NCBI RefSeq assembly: GCF_000346465.2
Contig: NC_034014.1
Span: forward strand, 6,826,507 to 6,890,506
Source: Prunus persica
Taxonomy: Eukaryota; Streptophyta; Magnoliopsida; Rosales; Rosaceae
DNA length: 64,000 nucleotides
Reading direction: 5' to 3'
The notes beneath the pieces are model-generated. The model ran no database searches, had not been told where the DNA came from, and saw only the letters and a program-made list of their open reading frames with translations. Positions 24,568 to 36,000 of the stretch are shown in pieces (within the stretch, counting starts at the first letter, position 1; every line of letters begins with the position of its first letter). The position numbers and the translations under genes were made by a program.

Positions 24568-25911
24568 TGAGCATCCATGTGGTACTTCCTCATCATCAAT
24601 ATTGATAATCACCTATGTTGCACAGATACGGATACGGGTACGGCGATACGATACGATACGATACGTCGATACGGCAAATTTTTAAAAAATAGGATACGGG
24701 TACGGCACCGATACGGCGATTAAAATAATATAAATATAAAAATTATAAAAATATAAACATATATATGTAAAATTATATATATATATATGTAAAATTAGCA
24801 TTTTGGGCTTTTTTTTCTGGTTCCTTATGTTTTTCTAGGCCATATATGACTTGTTTCAGTTCTTGGGCTCGGCCCAAATGAATGCATCAGAATTAAAAAG
24901 GTATAAAACAATTTTTTTAACAAACATGCAACTAAAACGGTGAGTATTGTAATTAGGGCACCCAACATCATCTTCTTCACTAGTTAGCCGCCTCTTCTTC
25001 GCACAGCAACTATCTGCAACTGCAGATTTGCAGCAGCTGCAAGCGCAAGTAAGTTATCTTCTTCTTCATTCTTCCTTCTTCCTCCTTCCTCCTTCTTCCT
25101 CTTATCTTTTAGTTGCCGTCAAAGTTACCCATTGATGTATCGGGACCGTATCAATGGAGTATCGGAGCCGTATCGTAAAGTCAACATCCTAGAAAAGTCT
25201 ACGATACGCCACATGGCGTATCGGATACGTATCGATGCCGTATCGGTACCGTATCGTATCGGCGCCGTATCGGATACGAGCATACCCCAAAAATCCGGCG
25301 TATCGGTGCAACAGAGATAATCACATTCATTGATTTTCTTTTACTTTCATGTATTAGTTGTGGTGCTTTCTTGGTCTTTTTATCAACACCTGCTCTTATT
25401 CTGCCGGACCTATGATTCTTCCTCAATCGACAAATCACAAAATTAATACCAAGAGTAGTTTGATCATGACCATCATCACCTACAAAAAGGCTATATTCAT
25501 CCAAATACCACCCACCGTGGTGCTCCGACTTTGGATTCTTATATCGAAGCTGTCTTATTCTACCAATAGGATTAGCGTTTCCATCGTAAACCAATTTGGA
25601 GGCTACTCCTTCTCTCCAGGACCCTTCGCAGCCAACCTTGCGATGGGTACGCGAACCACTGAAATTTAACCTCTTGAGCTGAGCTGGCAGAGAAAGTATA
25701 AGTCTTGATCATGGAGTTGATCTCCTCCATAGTCTTCCCATATCTTCCATGGTTCTTTGGTGCCGAAGAGGTCCTTGTCATGAACAATGCCTTTGTATGA
25801 CAGGTTCAAAGGCTCTCTCTCAACCAGCATCTTGTAAAGAATGGAACGGATGATTTCTTGATCTGTGGGGGGGAAGTGGAATGCTAACGACACATGACGC
25901 GAATTAGCCAT
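24540..25911 (-). pseudogene. NAC-like gene copy 2, frameshifted and transposon-split
   Basis: Paralogue of the ORF at 17761-18429, with the same start (MANSRHVSLAF, ATG at 25911). Two lesions are visible. At 25676-25685 the five bases GAGCT are duplicated in tandem, shifting the frame after the LYFLCQL segment, so the first part stops within a few codons. At 24613-25316 a 704-bp hAT-like element interrupts the C-terminal part after KRKSMNVII; the remaining Asp/Glu-rich tail lies at about 24558-24612. The D/E-subdomain half (25330-25594) is still open in its own frame, which suggests the breaks are fairly recent. Confidence 0.85.
24613..25316. mobile_element. hAT-like MITE with GATACG subterminal repeats
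   Basis: A 704-bp insertion in the NAC-like relic. Ends are CTATGTTGCACAGATACG and, reverse-complemented, CTCTGTTGCACCGATACG, flanked by ATAATCAC at 24605-24612 and 25317-25324. About 100 bp at each end are packed with copies of (C)GATACG(G) and its complement. The homologous spot in copy 1 (about 17839-17850) is uninterrupted. An 8-bp duplication favours hAT; including the preceding G gives 9 bp, so a MULE is not excluded. Confidence 0.82.
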
Positions 25912-26049
25912 TAATGCTGATATATGATGGATCAAGTGGAGTTGATAAGCTATTGTTTGCTTAAGGTTTTGATTGGACAAGAAGGCTAGGGCAAGAGATG
26001 TGTGGTATTTATAAGCATCACTGAGTCCATATAGGAATAGGAAGACATG

Positions 26050-27085
26050 CTTACTTATTGGGAATGAAAAATTTACAAATAAGGGAAACCAAAGTATATG
26101 AGAATTCTAATTCTAATTACTAGAATTCGAGTAATTACTCTCTTAACGAGAAACACATAATTTTTTATTTCTTATGTGTTTATTAAGTAACACGTATCTT
26201 GATAAGTAAACATGTAAATTACTCGGAGATAGGAGAATAAAAAGTAGCAAGGCCTTTGGAGTTTCAAATCTGGAACATGATTTTTCGATATGGAATGAGG
26301 AAAGCGTGGAGGATGATGAGCTTCGTCCACAGCCTCTGATCCAAGGCGATGGCTGTGTTTGCTTGTTTTTCTCATTTGAGTGGTACATTGAATTGTTGAG
26401 AATCCAATAGTTTTGGATTTGACCGAATTTAAAAATTAAACTGAAAACAGGATTTGGAAAGAAGAAGAAAAAGTTCCTGGTTTGTTTTTGTGTTGTTCCG
26501 GGATTTTATATTTTTAATTCATCTTCCTTTTGTTTAGGTTTTATTACAAGGTTACGTTTTTCTTTCTTTTGTCCAGATAAACCGAAATTGTTTTTTTTTG
26601 GGTTACATTCTCAAAATAATTTGGCTAAGTTCGTTGCAAGAATTCTATATTGATGCTCTATCTCAAAATAAATTGGTTAGTTAGAAGGTTAAAAGATAGG
26701 ACCTCAGAGCTAGGCCCATTACAAAATGATTGTTCTTAGCCCAGTTTGGGACTTGTTTAAGGACCCAACAAAAAAAAAAAAAAAAAGAGATGGCAATAAG
26801 AAGAAAAATAAAACCGGTAGAATTTGACCCCAAAAAAAGACCGGGTAGGGAGACGGAAATGGCCAATGGGATGTGTACCCGCCAAAAAGACAGTTGACCA
26901 AGTCGACGCTGTCGCGTCCTTCCTTACTTCCTGGTTCTCCAGAGAAATGGAAAAAACCGTCCGAAAATTCAGAGGCGCAGAAAGAGAGAGAAACGCAATG
27001 CCTGAACGAGACGAGAGAGTTTCTCTCTCCCTCTCTCTCTCTCTAACGCAGCGATCTTCTCTTCTCACTCTGAGAGAAAACGAAA
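26050..27085 (+). promoter_or_regulatory. Upstream and leader region of the SYP71-like gene
   Basis: Intergenic between the NAC-like relic (minus) and the syntaxin (plus), a head-to-head arrangement. The last 250 bp are conserved with copy 1 and include GGGATGTGTACCCGCC, GAAAAAACCGTCCGAAAA and a CT microsatellite (about 27023-27043) just before the ATG. No clear TATA box was found; a pyrimidine-type TATA-less promoter is likely. Confidence 0.45.
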
Positions 27086-30000
27086 ATGAGCGTCATCGAC
27101 ATCCTCTCCCGAGTCGACTCAATATGCAAGAAATACGACAAGTACGACATCGAGAAGCAGCACGACCTCAACCCTCACAGCGACGATGCCTTCGCTCGTC
27201 TCTACGCTCGCTTCGACGACGAAATCCAAGCCACTCGCCAGGTTTTTTTTAGCTTCCTGTTTCCTCATTCGGTTGCCGAAAAATGCAGGAAAAGTTTGAG
27301 TTTGTGGTATTTGATTTTGTTTTGGGATGTGCAGAAAGCCGAGAAGGCTGCGACTGAGACTAATCGGGCTGTGGCGGTGGCGTCCAATGTCGAGATTCGT
27401 CGGACCAAAACTCGATTGATGGAGGAAATTCCTAAGCTGCGCAAATTGGCTCAGAGAAAGGTGAAATCAAATCTCTGTTTATTGATTTTTAAATTTAGGA
27501 ATTTAATATAATTTTTTGTTTGGTGCAAGCTGACTTTTTTATTATGAAAGATGTGTGATAAGATATGATTTGGTGGGTCACATTTTATGAAAATTTAATT
27601 CTGCAATGGATGATGGGGTACGATTGAGATTGTGTGTACGGATAAACTGAGTGATAATAGCTCCAAATTGATGTCATATTCTTATCTGATAGCTGGCTTT
27701 ATCTCCAAAGTCAATAGCTTCTTGGTTTTGGAAAAGTGGTGTAGATTGAGCCCTTACCGTGGATCTATCAATGAAAATGATTCACAAGATAAGCAAAACA
27801 AGAGTGTTTCTTGTAGTAATGAAACAAAACAATCATCTTCAAAGAATAGGGTTACTGTAGCAGAATCTAGAAGGAACTAGACTAGGAAGTACAAGACTTT
27901 TGTCAGGGAGGACAGAGAGGAGGCATACGGTTGTCTAGAGATTATGCTAAAAGGAGACAACTGTAACCTCGGTAGATATCTCCCAAGAGATATTGCATTT
28001 CCTCTTTATTATACAATTTTGATTCTGGAACGATTGGCATAAGCATTGGGACTCTATAAAGTCCTGCATTAACAAGCAGATAGAGAACCCCATTTTGATG
28101 AATTCTTAAGGGGTTGATTAGAATATATCAGTTTCTCTACTCTAATGACTTGGCATGCATTTGCTCGTCTTGCTTGATATGTGTTTGCTTCTATGAGTTT
28201 CTTGGGAGGCCTTTTATTCTGTCATACTTTACCAGCTCTGCATTCTTGGAGCTAATATGGTGTTCTTAAGGGCTTCATATCATCTTTGTTTCGTTAATTC
28301 CCTCAAGGCTATATTACCATTTCATATCTCCTATTCATGTTTTACCCTCAATTGACACCCCCTCCTAATATGTTACCTTGCTTCAAAAGTATACTTACCA
28401 CCTTTTGGCAACTAATGTGGATTTTGCTTTGACAACTGATATTGCAAACGTAACTAACCCATATTAGGTCTTCTTAATAATTTTGGTAGTAGCATCTAAC
28501 TGCGATAACCATTTTCTCAGAGAATTCTTGAGAACATCAGCCCTGCAACGCTGGAGCATGAACTCTTGATCATTAATTGATCACAAGAGGATGCATGCCT
28601 ATCATGGGCAATATTTTAAAATGCTCACAACTAGAATTGTTTATTTTATCACCAGAGTGGCATTGTGTAGGTTCGTTTGTTTTGCAGCCTGAAAACGTTT
28701 GAAAAACTCCAAGTTTATAACACAAATAGTTTTATTTGTATTTCTAATCCCTTACGATAACAGGTTAAAGGGCTGTCCAAAGAAGACCTAGAAACACGCA
28801 ATGATCTGGTTCTTGCACTGCCAGAGAGGATACAAGAAATACCAGATGGGTCAGAAACTTCAGCCACAAAAGCTGGGGGATGGGCAACTTCAGCATCCCA
28901 TAAAAATATCAAATTTGACTCATCAGGTAATCAGTGTTTTTTATGCTTTTTTTGTTTGTTTTGTGGTTATACTTTTCAATGAATGCCTTTTGTTCGATTA
29001 TTAATAATAGTGTGTTTCCTTACCAATCAGATGGGAACTTTGACAGTGCTTTTTTCCAGCAAAACGAAGAATCAAATCAATTCAGGACGGAGTATGAAAT
29101 GCGTAAAATGAAACAGGTATGTAACATTTTTTAAATTAATTTAGTTTCTTTTACATTTGCTCTGTGATCAACAGAGGAGAGAGAAGAATCATTTAGTTAT
29201 ACAGTTGCCTCTAGCTCTTGTATGCTATAACTCTGCACTTCTTTTGATTCAGTTGGTCATTTGTGCAGGATGAAGGTCTAGATATCATATCAGAAGGATT
29301 GGGAACACTGAAAAATTTGGCCCATGATATGAATGAGGTTTGGATGTGATTCACATACCTCTGTTTCATTTTGTTATTAGAAGAGTTTAAAGATTGATCA
29401 TTGTTTCAATATTTTCAGGAATTGGATCGGCAAGTCCCACTAATTGATGAAATAGATACAAAAGTGAGAGCTTATTCTCTCATTGAAATCCTAGTCTTCT
29501 CAATGACATCTGGGAGAAATAATGTTGCAAGCATTTTATAAGTTCAATACTTACCGATGATGTTTTGGTGCCTTGACAGGTGGACAAGGTTACATCGGAA
29601 ATAAAAAGTAACAATGTTAGGCTCAAGGACAATCTTCACAAGGTATCTGTAAGCTGACCTTACTGATCAGTTCCAATTCTCACATTATGCAGGCAGGGTT
29701 ATAATTATTAGAACCTTTGCTTTTTTTGGTTTTTCTTTTCGCAGGTGAGGTCGAGCCGAAATTTCTGCATTGACATTATTTTGTTGTGTATAATTCTCGG
29801 AATCGCCTTCTATATATACAAGTAAGTATCTCGCTCTGTGCATGTGCTCAGAAATCGTAAATTCATAATCCCCAAATGCTAAGAGGCACTTCCTTGGAGC
29901 CGTAGAGTTGAAACCTTCTTTCAAATTGATACACGAATTTGTCTTCTGGAACACGTCTCATAAAACATTCAACTAAGTGTCATTAGGTTGATTTTATAGT

Positions 30001-30237
30001 CATGACACATATATTTCGTCGGTTTTATGAATTAAAAAGAAAAGGTTCTGTTTTCTGAATATGCTTTAGAACTGTTCATATATCTTTCATGGGCGTCTGC
30101 TCTTATGACTTCCTGCAGACCAAATAGTCTATCCATCATTATTTACTATTGAATTGTGTTTCCTAATTTTGTACTTAGAATTTTGTCTTACCTTTAGCAA
30201 ATGAATTCTACTGTTCTTTTGCAGTGCACTGAGATGA
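27086..30237 (+). CDS. SYP71: Qc-SNARE syntaxin, SYP71-like (9 coding exons, 265 aa)
   Basis: Plant-specific SYP7-group t-SNARE acting in membrane fusion at the ER and plasma membrane. Exons: 27086-27241, 27335-27460, 28764-28926, 29031-29116, 29269-29337, 29419-29463, 29580-29642, 29745-29821, 30225-30237; all borders GT-AG and in phase. The N-terminus MSVIDILSRVDSICKKYDKY is the family signature. The SNARE helix covers about 178-235 with the zero-layer glutamine at Q205 (ELDRQVPL). A membrane anchor of about 19 residues (243-261) follows VRSSRN, then NALR. Length matches Arabidopsis SYP71 (about 266 aa). Reading through the last intron would give an almost identical end (YIYK then stop), so failure to splice it would be nearly silent. 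It is the intact partner of the relic at 19.4-20.8 kb. Confidence 0.95.
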
Positions 30238-30403
30238 AATTGCATTCAAAAGGCCTCGATCAGCAGCTATTATTGGACCATATCTTGCCCGGGCTTTCCT
30301 TATAACTTTTTAGCAAGTTCAAGTACGCCCTCAATTATCAAAACTAGTTTTGGCTAATTGAAGATGATTATTATATAATTTCTTACTCAGTGGTTCTTCT
30401 CTC

Positions 30404-30409
30404 AATAAA
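30404..30409 (+). terminator. Poly(A) signal of the SYP71-like gene
   Basis: AATAAA about 170 bp after the stop codon, in a T-rich 3' region; a plausible 3' end of the transcript. Confidence 0.5.
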
Positions 30410-31000
30410 ATGGAATTTAATTTGTAGTTTAGGTTCATTTATTCCTGTCTGTACTTATCATGCTATTAATTTATTAAGCATCAGTTAATATTGGTACAAC
30501 AAATGTTTCGTAAAGTCTGTTATCTTGACCATAATCCGTACTGTGAGTAGGGAAAAGTGTTTTGCAGAAGTATTTAACGATGTCAAGTTTGCTTTCTGTA
30601 TAAGTAAAGAATTGATAAAACCATGAAAGGAAAACGAACTGAATTTACATAATAATGGCCGATATTACTGAGAATTCTACTTTACATTACATAACAGCAT
30701 CAGAAAAGTTTTTTCTTTTATTTTTTCCCATGATCAAGCATAAGCTTTTTTGTCTAGCCATAAGACTATTTATTACACCAGTATTGTAAGGACAATACAC
30801 ATATACACATAAACAGAGTTAACTAGACAGAAAATACACAGATTACTGATTCGGTTATAGTCATTGCCCAGCCTTGGAGGCCAATCCATACCATGCATTG
30901 TACACCTTGTTTACATTTCATGCTGTATAGCCTGAAACCATCGCCTCCTGACTGTGTCCGTTCTTTGAGGAACATAGCTTTCTGCAAAGAGTTTACTTCA

Positions 31001-32704
31001 TTACTCGAAGTACGTACCTGGGAAGGTCATTTCATTAAACTCCTCAAAGTTGGTGGGATCGGTTGGATGAGCATTGAGTAGGTCATACTGGGAGTGGTTT
31101 GGGATGTAGCAGTTGATAGCGTTGCCTGCCGGTCTCATGCTAGGCGGAAGATTCTCATCTATTTTCTTGCTTTCTCGATTGTTGATGAGTGGAAAGTGAT
31201 TTTCTTTCATATTTTCTTCTGTAGTTTTCATTTTTAGTGTGTTGGAATCAATGCCCGAAGAAGAAATTGATATTGTTGATTTTACCATATTATTTGAACG
31301 AACTTCATAGCTATCTTTGCTCCCTTGAAAGCTCACGCTTGAATTGGTCTCTGTTGGAGATGGAGCTTGACTGGAAAGTATGGAAGCTAATAGTTGGCAG
31401 TCTTTATATGGAAAATCGGTGATAATATCAGCATGAAGGTTTGCATATGTAGGCTGTGTCTGCTCAACTTTTGGTGGGTACCTCCAAAATTCTGTGCTAT
31501 AGCTGTCTTGACTGTTGCATGCGTTCTTTGATCTGTTTCCTCTGTGTTGAACTCGACATAGTACCCAATCATCCAACTGTGACAACAAGAAGCATTTTTT
31601 TAATTGCCTTTGAGATTACATTGTTCTTATCAAAGTTGATATCTGAACTACATAACCAAATGATAAAAAAAACATCTGTGTTCCACTCAAAAAACAAAAT
31701 AGCTATTTCACAAATTGAAGTACGATATTTCAGCACAAGATTGAGTATCTTGAATCTTGAGGAACAATATTTAAGAGGGAGCCTAGGCTAGCATGAAAAC
31801 CTTCTATAAGCTTCACAAATATGAGGAGTGAAGACTTAGCTAGAGTGTGGTAACTCTAAACGGTTGATGGAGGTCACTCCTATCAATGGTTATCAGTCGT
31901 ATGCACGTGGGTGACTGACGCTAGCATTTTTTACAGTGTGAAACGAAATACCGTGTAAGTTGATTAGAAGTCTATGCCCTAACCAAGGAGGTTCTGGTAT
32001 TGGATACACTAATATGTATCTAAGGCCCTCGAAGTGGTTTGCTCCATCTTTTTGAGATACATATATTTTGAGATTCATATATGGATATATGCAATCTCAA
32101 TATCTCATTATATCCACTTACTCTCATAGACCCTTTTAACCTTGATGGTTTAACGGTATCGTCAAGCAGTCTATATTCGTTCATGATCCATTCAGTTTTA
32201 ACTCCTTTTGGAGCACGACCAGTGTAAAAGACTAGAGCCTTCTTCACCCCGATGCGCTTCGATCCACGAGAGGTGAGAATTGGCTTGTCACTGCTAGCAG
32301 CCTTCCAATAGCCTGAAGCTGCTGCTCTATTTGGCCTCACCCCATTTGGATACTTCCGGTCCCTCGGGCTGAAGAAATACCATTCATCTTCTCCAAAAAA
32401 AGCATTGTCTGCAAAAACCAAGTAAGGAAAAAAAACAAAAAAACAAAATTAGCTGCTATGATCCATATAGAAGGATCAACCCCTCTGAGGAATTAAATGA
32501 GTGAATGCTGCAGAACTGACTGGGTAGCTCCCACGGATTATACTTATAGAGATTGATTTCAGTGATCAACTGCGCTGGAAGCGGATGCGAAATCACTTTG
32601 TTTCGCAAGTAATGAACAATGAGTTCTTCATCAGAGGGATGGAATTTGAAACCAGGAGGTAATAATTGCAAAGCTGAAGAGGGAAACGTTGACTCTTTCT
32701 CCAT
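31001..32704 (-). CDS. NAC transcription factor, NAP/NAC29-like (3 exons, 348 aa)
   Basis: Nuclear plant-specific transcription factor. Exons on the minus strand: 32704-32521, 32408-32122, 31576-31001; GT-AG borders, phases join. The N-terminal NAC domain (about 14-165) is complete: [20 protein letters not shown] (A), PWELPN (B), [20 protein letters not shown] with AAASGYWKA (C), [24 protein letters not shown] and MNEYRL (D), then DDWVLCRV (E). The intron positions are the typical NAC ones. The C-terminus (about 190-348) is Ser/Asn-rich and acidic, as in activation regions, ending FPGTYFE. The [15 protein letters not shown] and ALVFY-GR-PKG runs resemble the NAP/NAC029 group, whose members regulate senescence and ripening; the exact orthologue is not settled. 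It is far less diverged than the NAC-like ORFs at 17.8 and 25 kb. Confidence 0.93.
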
Positions 32705-33812
32705 TGAAAGCAGAGTTTCTTGGATGATGAGAGAAGAAACAGAAGCAACGATAATATCAATCGAAAACAGTTGGTATTGGAAAAAGGGAAGTGGCGCGGG
32801 GGCATTATATGTGGAATTTTCATGCAGATGTGGACATTACGTGAGATATATAGTTTACAAGATGGTGTCACGTAAATGTTTGAACTCTTGAAGAAAGGGA
32901 CTGAGAGACAGCTACCCCTTTGGATTTTCATATTGGAATTACATTCTTCGACCAACCTGTTTGGATTGTATGGTCATTTGGCCCCAACTTAATGTAATTT
33001 GCATGTGGGGCATATTATGCATTTTTGGATACACCGAATGGAATATTACTTGAGGAGAAAGTCAGCTGATAAAACGGTAAAAACCAGTAGCTCATGTGGA
33101 TATATTGATTAATGCATGCTGTAAAGAAGAAGAGTTATCTTGGTTTCTACTGAGTTTTGGTAAATTCTCTGTCTTAACATAGCCTTCCTCACTTTGCACA
33201 GGATCTACGTACCTATAGCTCCACTAGGTCTAGGTTACTTGTTAGAATATTAATAGTTGTTGACTCACATCATATCATAACATGATGTAGAAAATATGGC
33301 TGAGGCAATAGAAGAAGAGTTGGAACGTCGCGCACGCAAAGAAAAAACCAGCAAGTTGCAAGTCTAGGCCTTGGAGCTCCGATTTTGGTTCATGACCCAC
33401 CATTTCGAAGGGAATGTCGCCAATATATGGGTCCATGACCCACTGTCCTTGGCCCTTTTGCTAGGATAAAATTGTACTTGAAACTGGAATCATCCTCTCT
33501 CTCTCTCTCTCTCTCTCGCTGTGAGATGGAGAGTTAACTAAGTTTTTCTCCTTTGTTAGGGGATAGATTTCCTTTGGACAAATTAAATAGAAGGAAAAAC
33601 TGTCAATTTCACTATTACCGTAGTAAAGTTCTCACATAACACTATTACGGTAGCAAATCGACAGAATATTGATACTTAATTTACGTCATATCAAGACTAT
33701 TGTGGGAGCAAATTTTCTCACGAGAATATTCGATTGGAAAAATTCTCCTTTCTTCTTCCCCGCCTCTTTCTCCTTGCAAAATAGAACAAATAAGAGGACC
33801 ACACCCGGGGAG
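32705..33812. other. NAC upstream region and intergenic
   Basis: Includes the NAC promoter side. A CT microsatellite lies at about 33495-33517. No other gene or repeat border is recognised. Confidence 0.4.
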
Positions 33813-34347
33813 TGTTGGCCAAAGGCCCTCCGATACCTAAATTAGTTCAATTGAATATTGTATAGAAAACAATAGCTAATAGGGTACGGAGATATGTTTA
33901 TGGTGTAAACCGGGCGGCTGGAGCCTTATGTTAAAGAGAGAGAGAAAGAGAGGAGGTGGCTAGGGTCTGTGAGGGGAAGATCTCTACAGAGTTTTAGTAG
34001 TAATTCTAACGTACCTCAATCCTTGTGCGTAGCCAAGTATTTATAGAGGGCCTCGATGAGGTTGGTGTATTTAGGGATTTGATTAATCAAACCCATAATT
34101 AAGTCAAATACACCCAATCTGAATCAAATAACCTCCCAATTAATTCAAGTAACTCCCAATTAATTGGGAATTGTGGTAGGAATCAAATCAATTCTCGATC
34201 TAATTAGGTAACACTCAATTTAATTGGGTAATCCCCAATAAAATTGAGTAACTCCCAATTAGATTGAATAATTTCCAATTAGGTCAAATAATCCCCAAAT
34301 GGGAGGAATTACTTGACCTAGGGTTCAAATTTAATTCAGTTCCCACA
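33813..34347 (-). mobile_element. Probable solo LTR
   Basis: On the minus strand the block begins TGTGGGAACTGAATT and ends GGCCTTTGGCCAACA, i.e. TG...CA. It has a TATA-like CTATAAATACTTGG about two-thirds along, followed by a leader-like segment, the layout of an LTR promoter. Several short repeats of CCCAATTA/TAATTGGG occur in its 5' part. No matching second LTR, primer-binding site or coding domain lies next to it, and I see no target duplication, so the ends are approximate. Confidence 0.5.
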
Positions 34348-34617
34348 ACTATATAGAAGTGTTCACTATCGAAATAATGAGACAATATCAACAACATATC
34401 GAAATGGTATCGATATAATGGGGACTATTTCCTACACTAATAATTCTACTTGAGAATTTTGCTACAATAATATTTATAGAGTGGTGATTTCCCCCACTCC
34501 AATTTTATCCACTTACACTCCATTTTATAATTAAAAAAGGAGGGTAGCTGGATAAAATTGGTGTGGGGAAATCATTACCTTATTTATAAATCTTTCCCTT
34601 AAGTAAAATATTTCATT

Positions 34618-36000
34618 TTTGAGAAAGAGAATTCATTCATAGAACCAAAGGCGTACATAGAGCGACACGATATAATGGCCTCGTTAAAACCTTCTTAGGA
34701 AACCGCATCGAATAACCCCAAGGAAGGAAAAAGTACCACACATGTCATGGACTAACAAGAGAGGTCGATTCATATCACTTTGGACCATTACAATAAAAGA
34801 ACAAAACAAAAATGAAAACTAACACAAAGACATCTGACGAGAATCACAACTAGAGACTAGTACAGTAGACTCATAGAAAAGGACTGCAAAGCATCCCAAC
34901 TATCAAAAGAAGCCTTCTATGAGCAAACTCATAGTCCTTTGAGACCAACACAAACTGCAAGTCATACCAAGAGCAAAAACCATAAGAGAAACACGGAGGA
35001 GGAAACACAAAAATAAAAGTAAAAAGAACCCTTAAGAAGCACCCCATTTCAACTCAGAACATGTCAAAGAAAACCTTATATGACCAAGCATAGTTCTTCG
35101 GTCAGCGCAGAGAAGTGAAGAGCTGCCAGGGATCAACAGAATAGGGAAAAACAAAAGGATAGCCAAACATAAACTAAAGACACATAAAACAAGACCCCAA
35201 CAAGATTTGCCTCTTAGCTTGACAAACTTCCAACTGAAGAACATCATAAGGGGAAAGTTTATCAGATGCCAAGCCCACAAACGTTCCTGCAAACACATCA
35301 GGGAGAATTGGGAGACCCTTCGAGGTTGTCCTTCGACACCTTAGCAGCAAGCTCGTCGATGCAGAAAAATTGCTAAAAAACAGTAGATTCTTGAAAACCA
35401 CTCGGATCCCAAAGCCCTAGCATATAAGAACTGACGAGAGAGGAACATAGAGTGTAGTACAATCTAGACACCAACCACCTGGAAACCCTAACTTGCACCA
35501 GCAGCACCTCGCGATGCTTGCTCTACCGCAACCATCACCACCAAACCACTGGAGAACGAGGGAACCTTACGCGACGGTCCCCCTCCCTTGCCAAAATCCG
35601 AGCGCCACCAAACCCTACAACAGAGAATAGCGCACGAAGACTACACAGACCTAGCAACCAATATAAGATATGAGAAAGACAACAACCAGTGCCGAGGGGG
35701 AGCCCCAGAACTAGATGACACCAACGAGAGCCAGACGATGCCCAAGAGAACTGAATGAGGGGTGTGAAGGGCTAATTGAAGAAGAAATGAGATGAGATTT
35801 GGTTGACGTGAAGGAAGAACCCACGTCAACAAACCCCAATCAAAATCCACAAACTCGAAACCACCACTACAAACCACCACGTTGAGAAGACACCCCACCA
35901 CTATCCCAATCAAAGTCGGAGAGAGATGAGCGGCGCCGACGAAACCCTAACCCTAATTTTGACGTGACGACTCTCCTCGTGTACGAGAGAGCAACCTTTA
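34618..36000 (-). mobile_element. LINE-like retroposon remnant (minus)
   Basis: Non-coding block whose minus-strand 3' end (GAATTCTCTTTCTC followed by an A-rich tail near 34618) matches the plus-strand block ending near 41222. Shared anchors: AAGAACTATGCTTGGT, CAAAGGACTATGA, AGTTGGGATG and TGTAATGGTC. The 5' part on the minus strand starts near an AGGGTTTCGTCGGCG word. It encodes no reverse transcriptase, so it is a non-autonomous or 5'-degenerate copy. Confidence 0.55.

Larger units (their letters stand above)
24568..28568. repeat. Segmental duplication, copy 2 (NAC-like relic + intact SYP71-like)
   Basis: Partner of 17791-20780. It keeps the intact syntaxin and the broken NAC-like gene, the reverse of copy 1. 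The right end of similarity falls in syntaxin intron 2, just after GGAGCATGAA near 28564. Confidence 0.85.
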
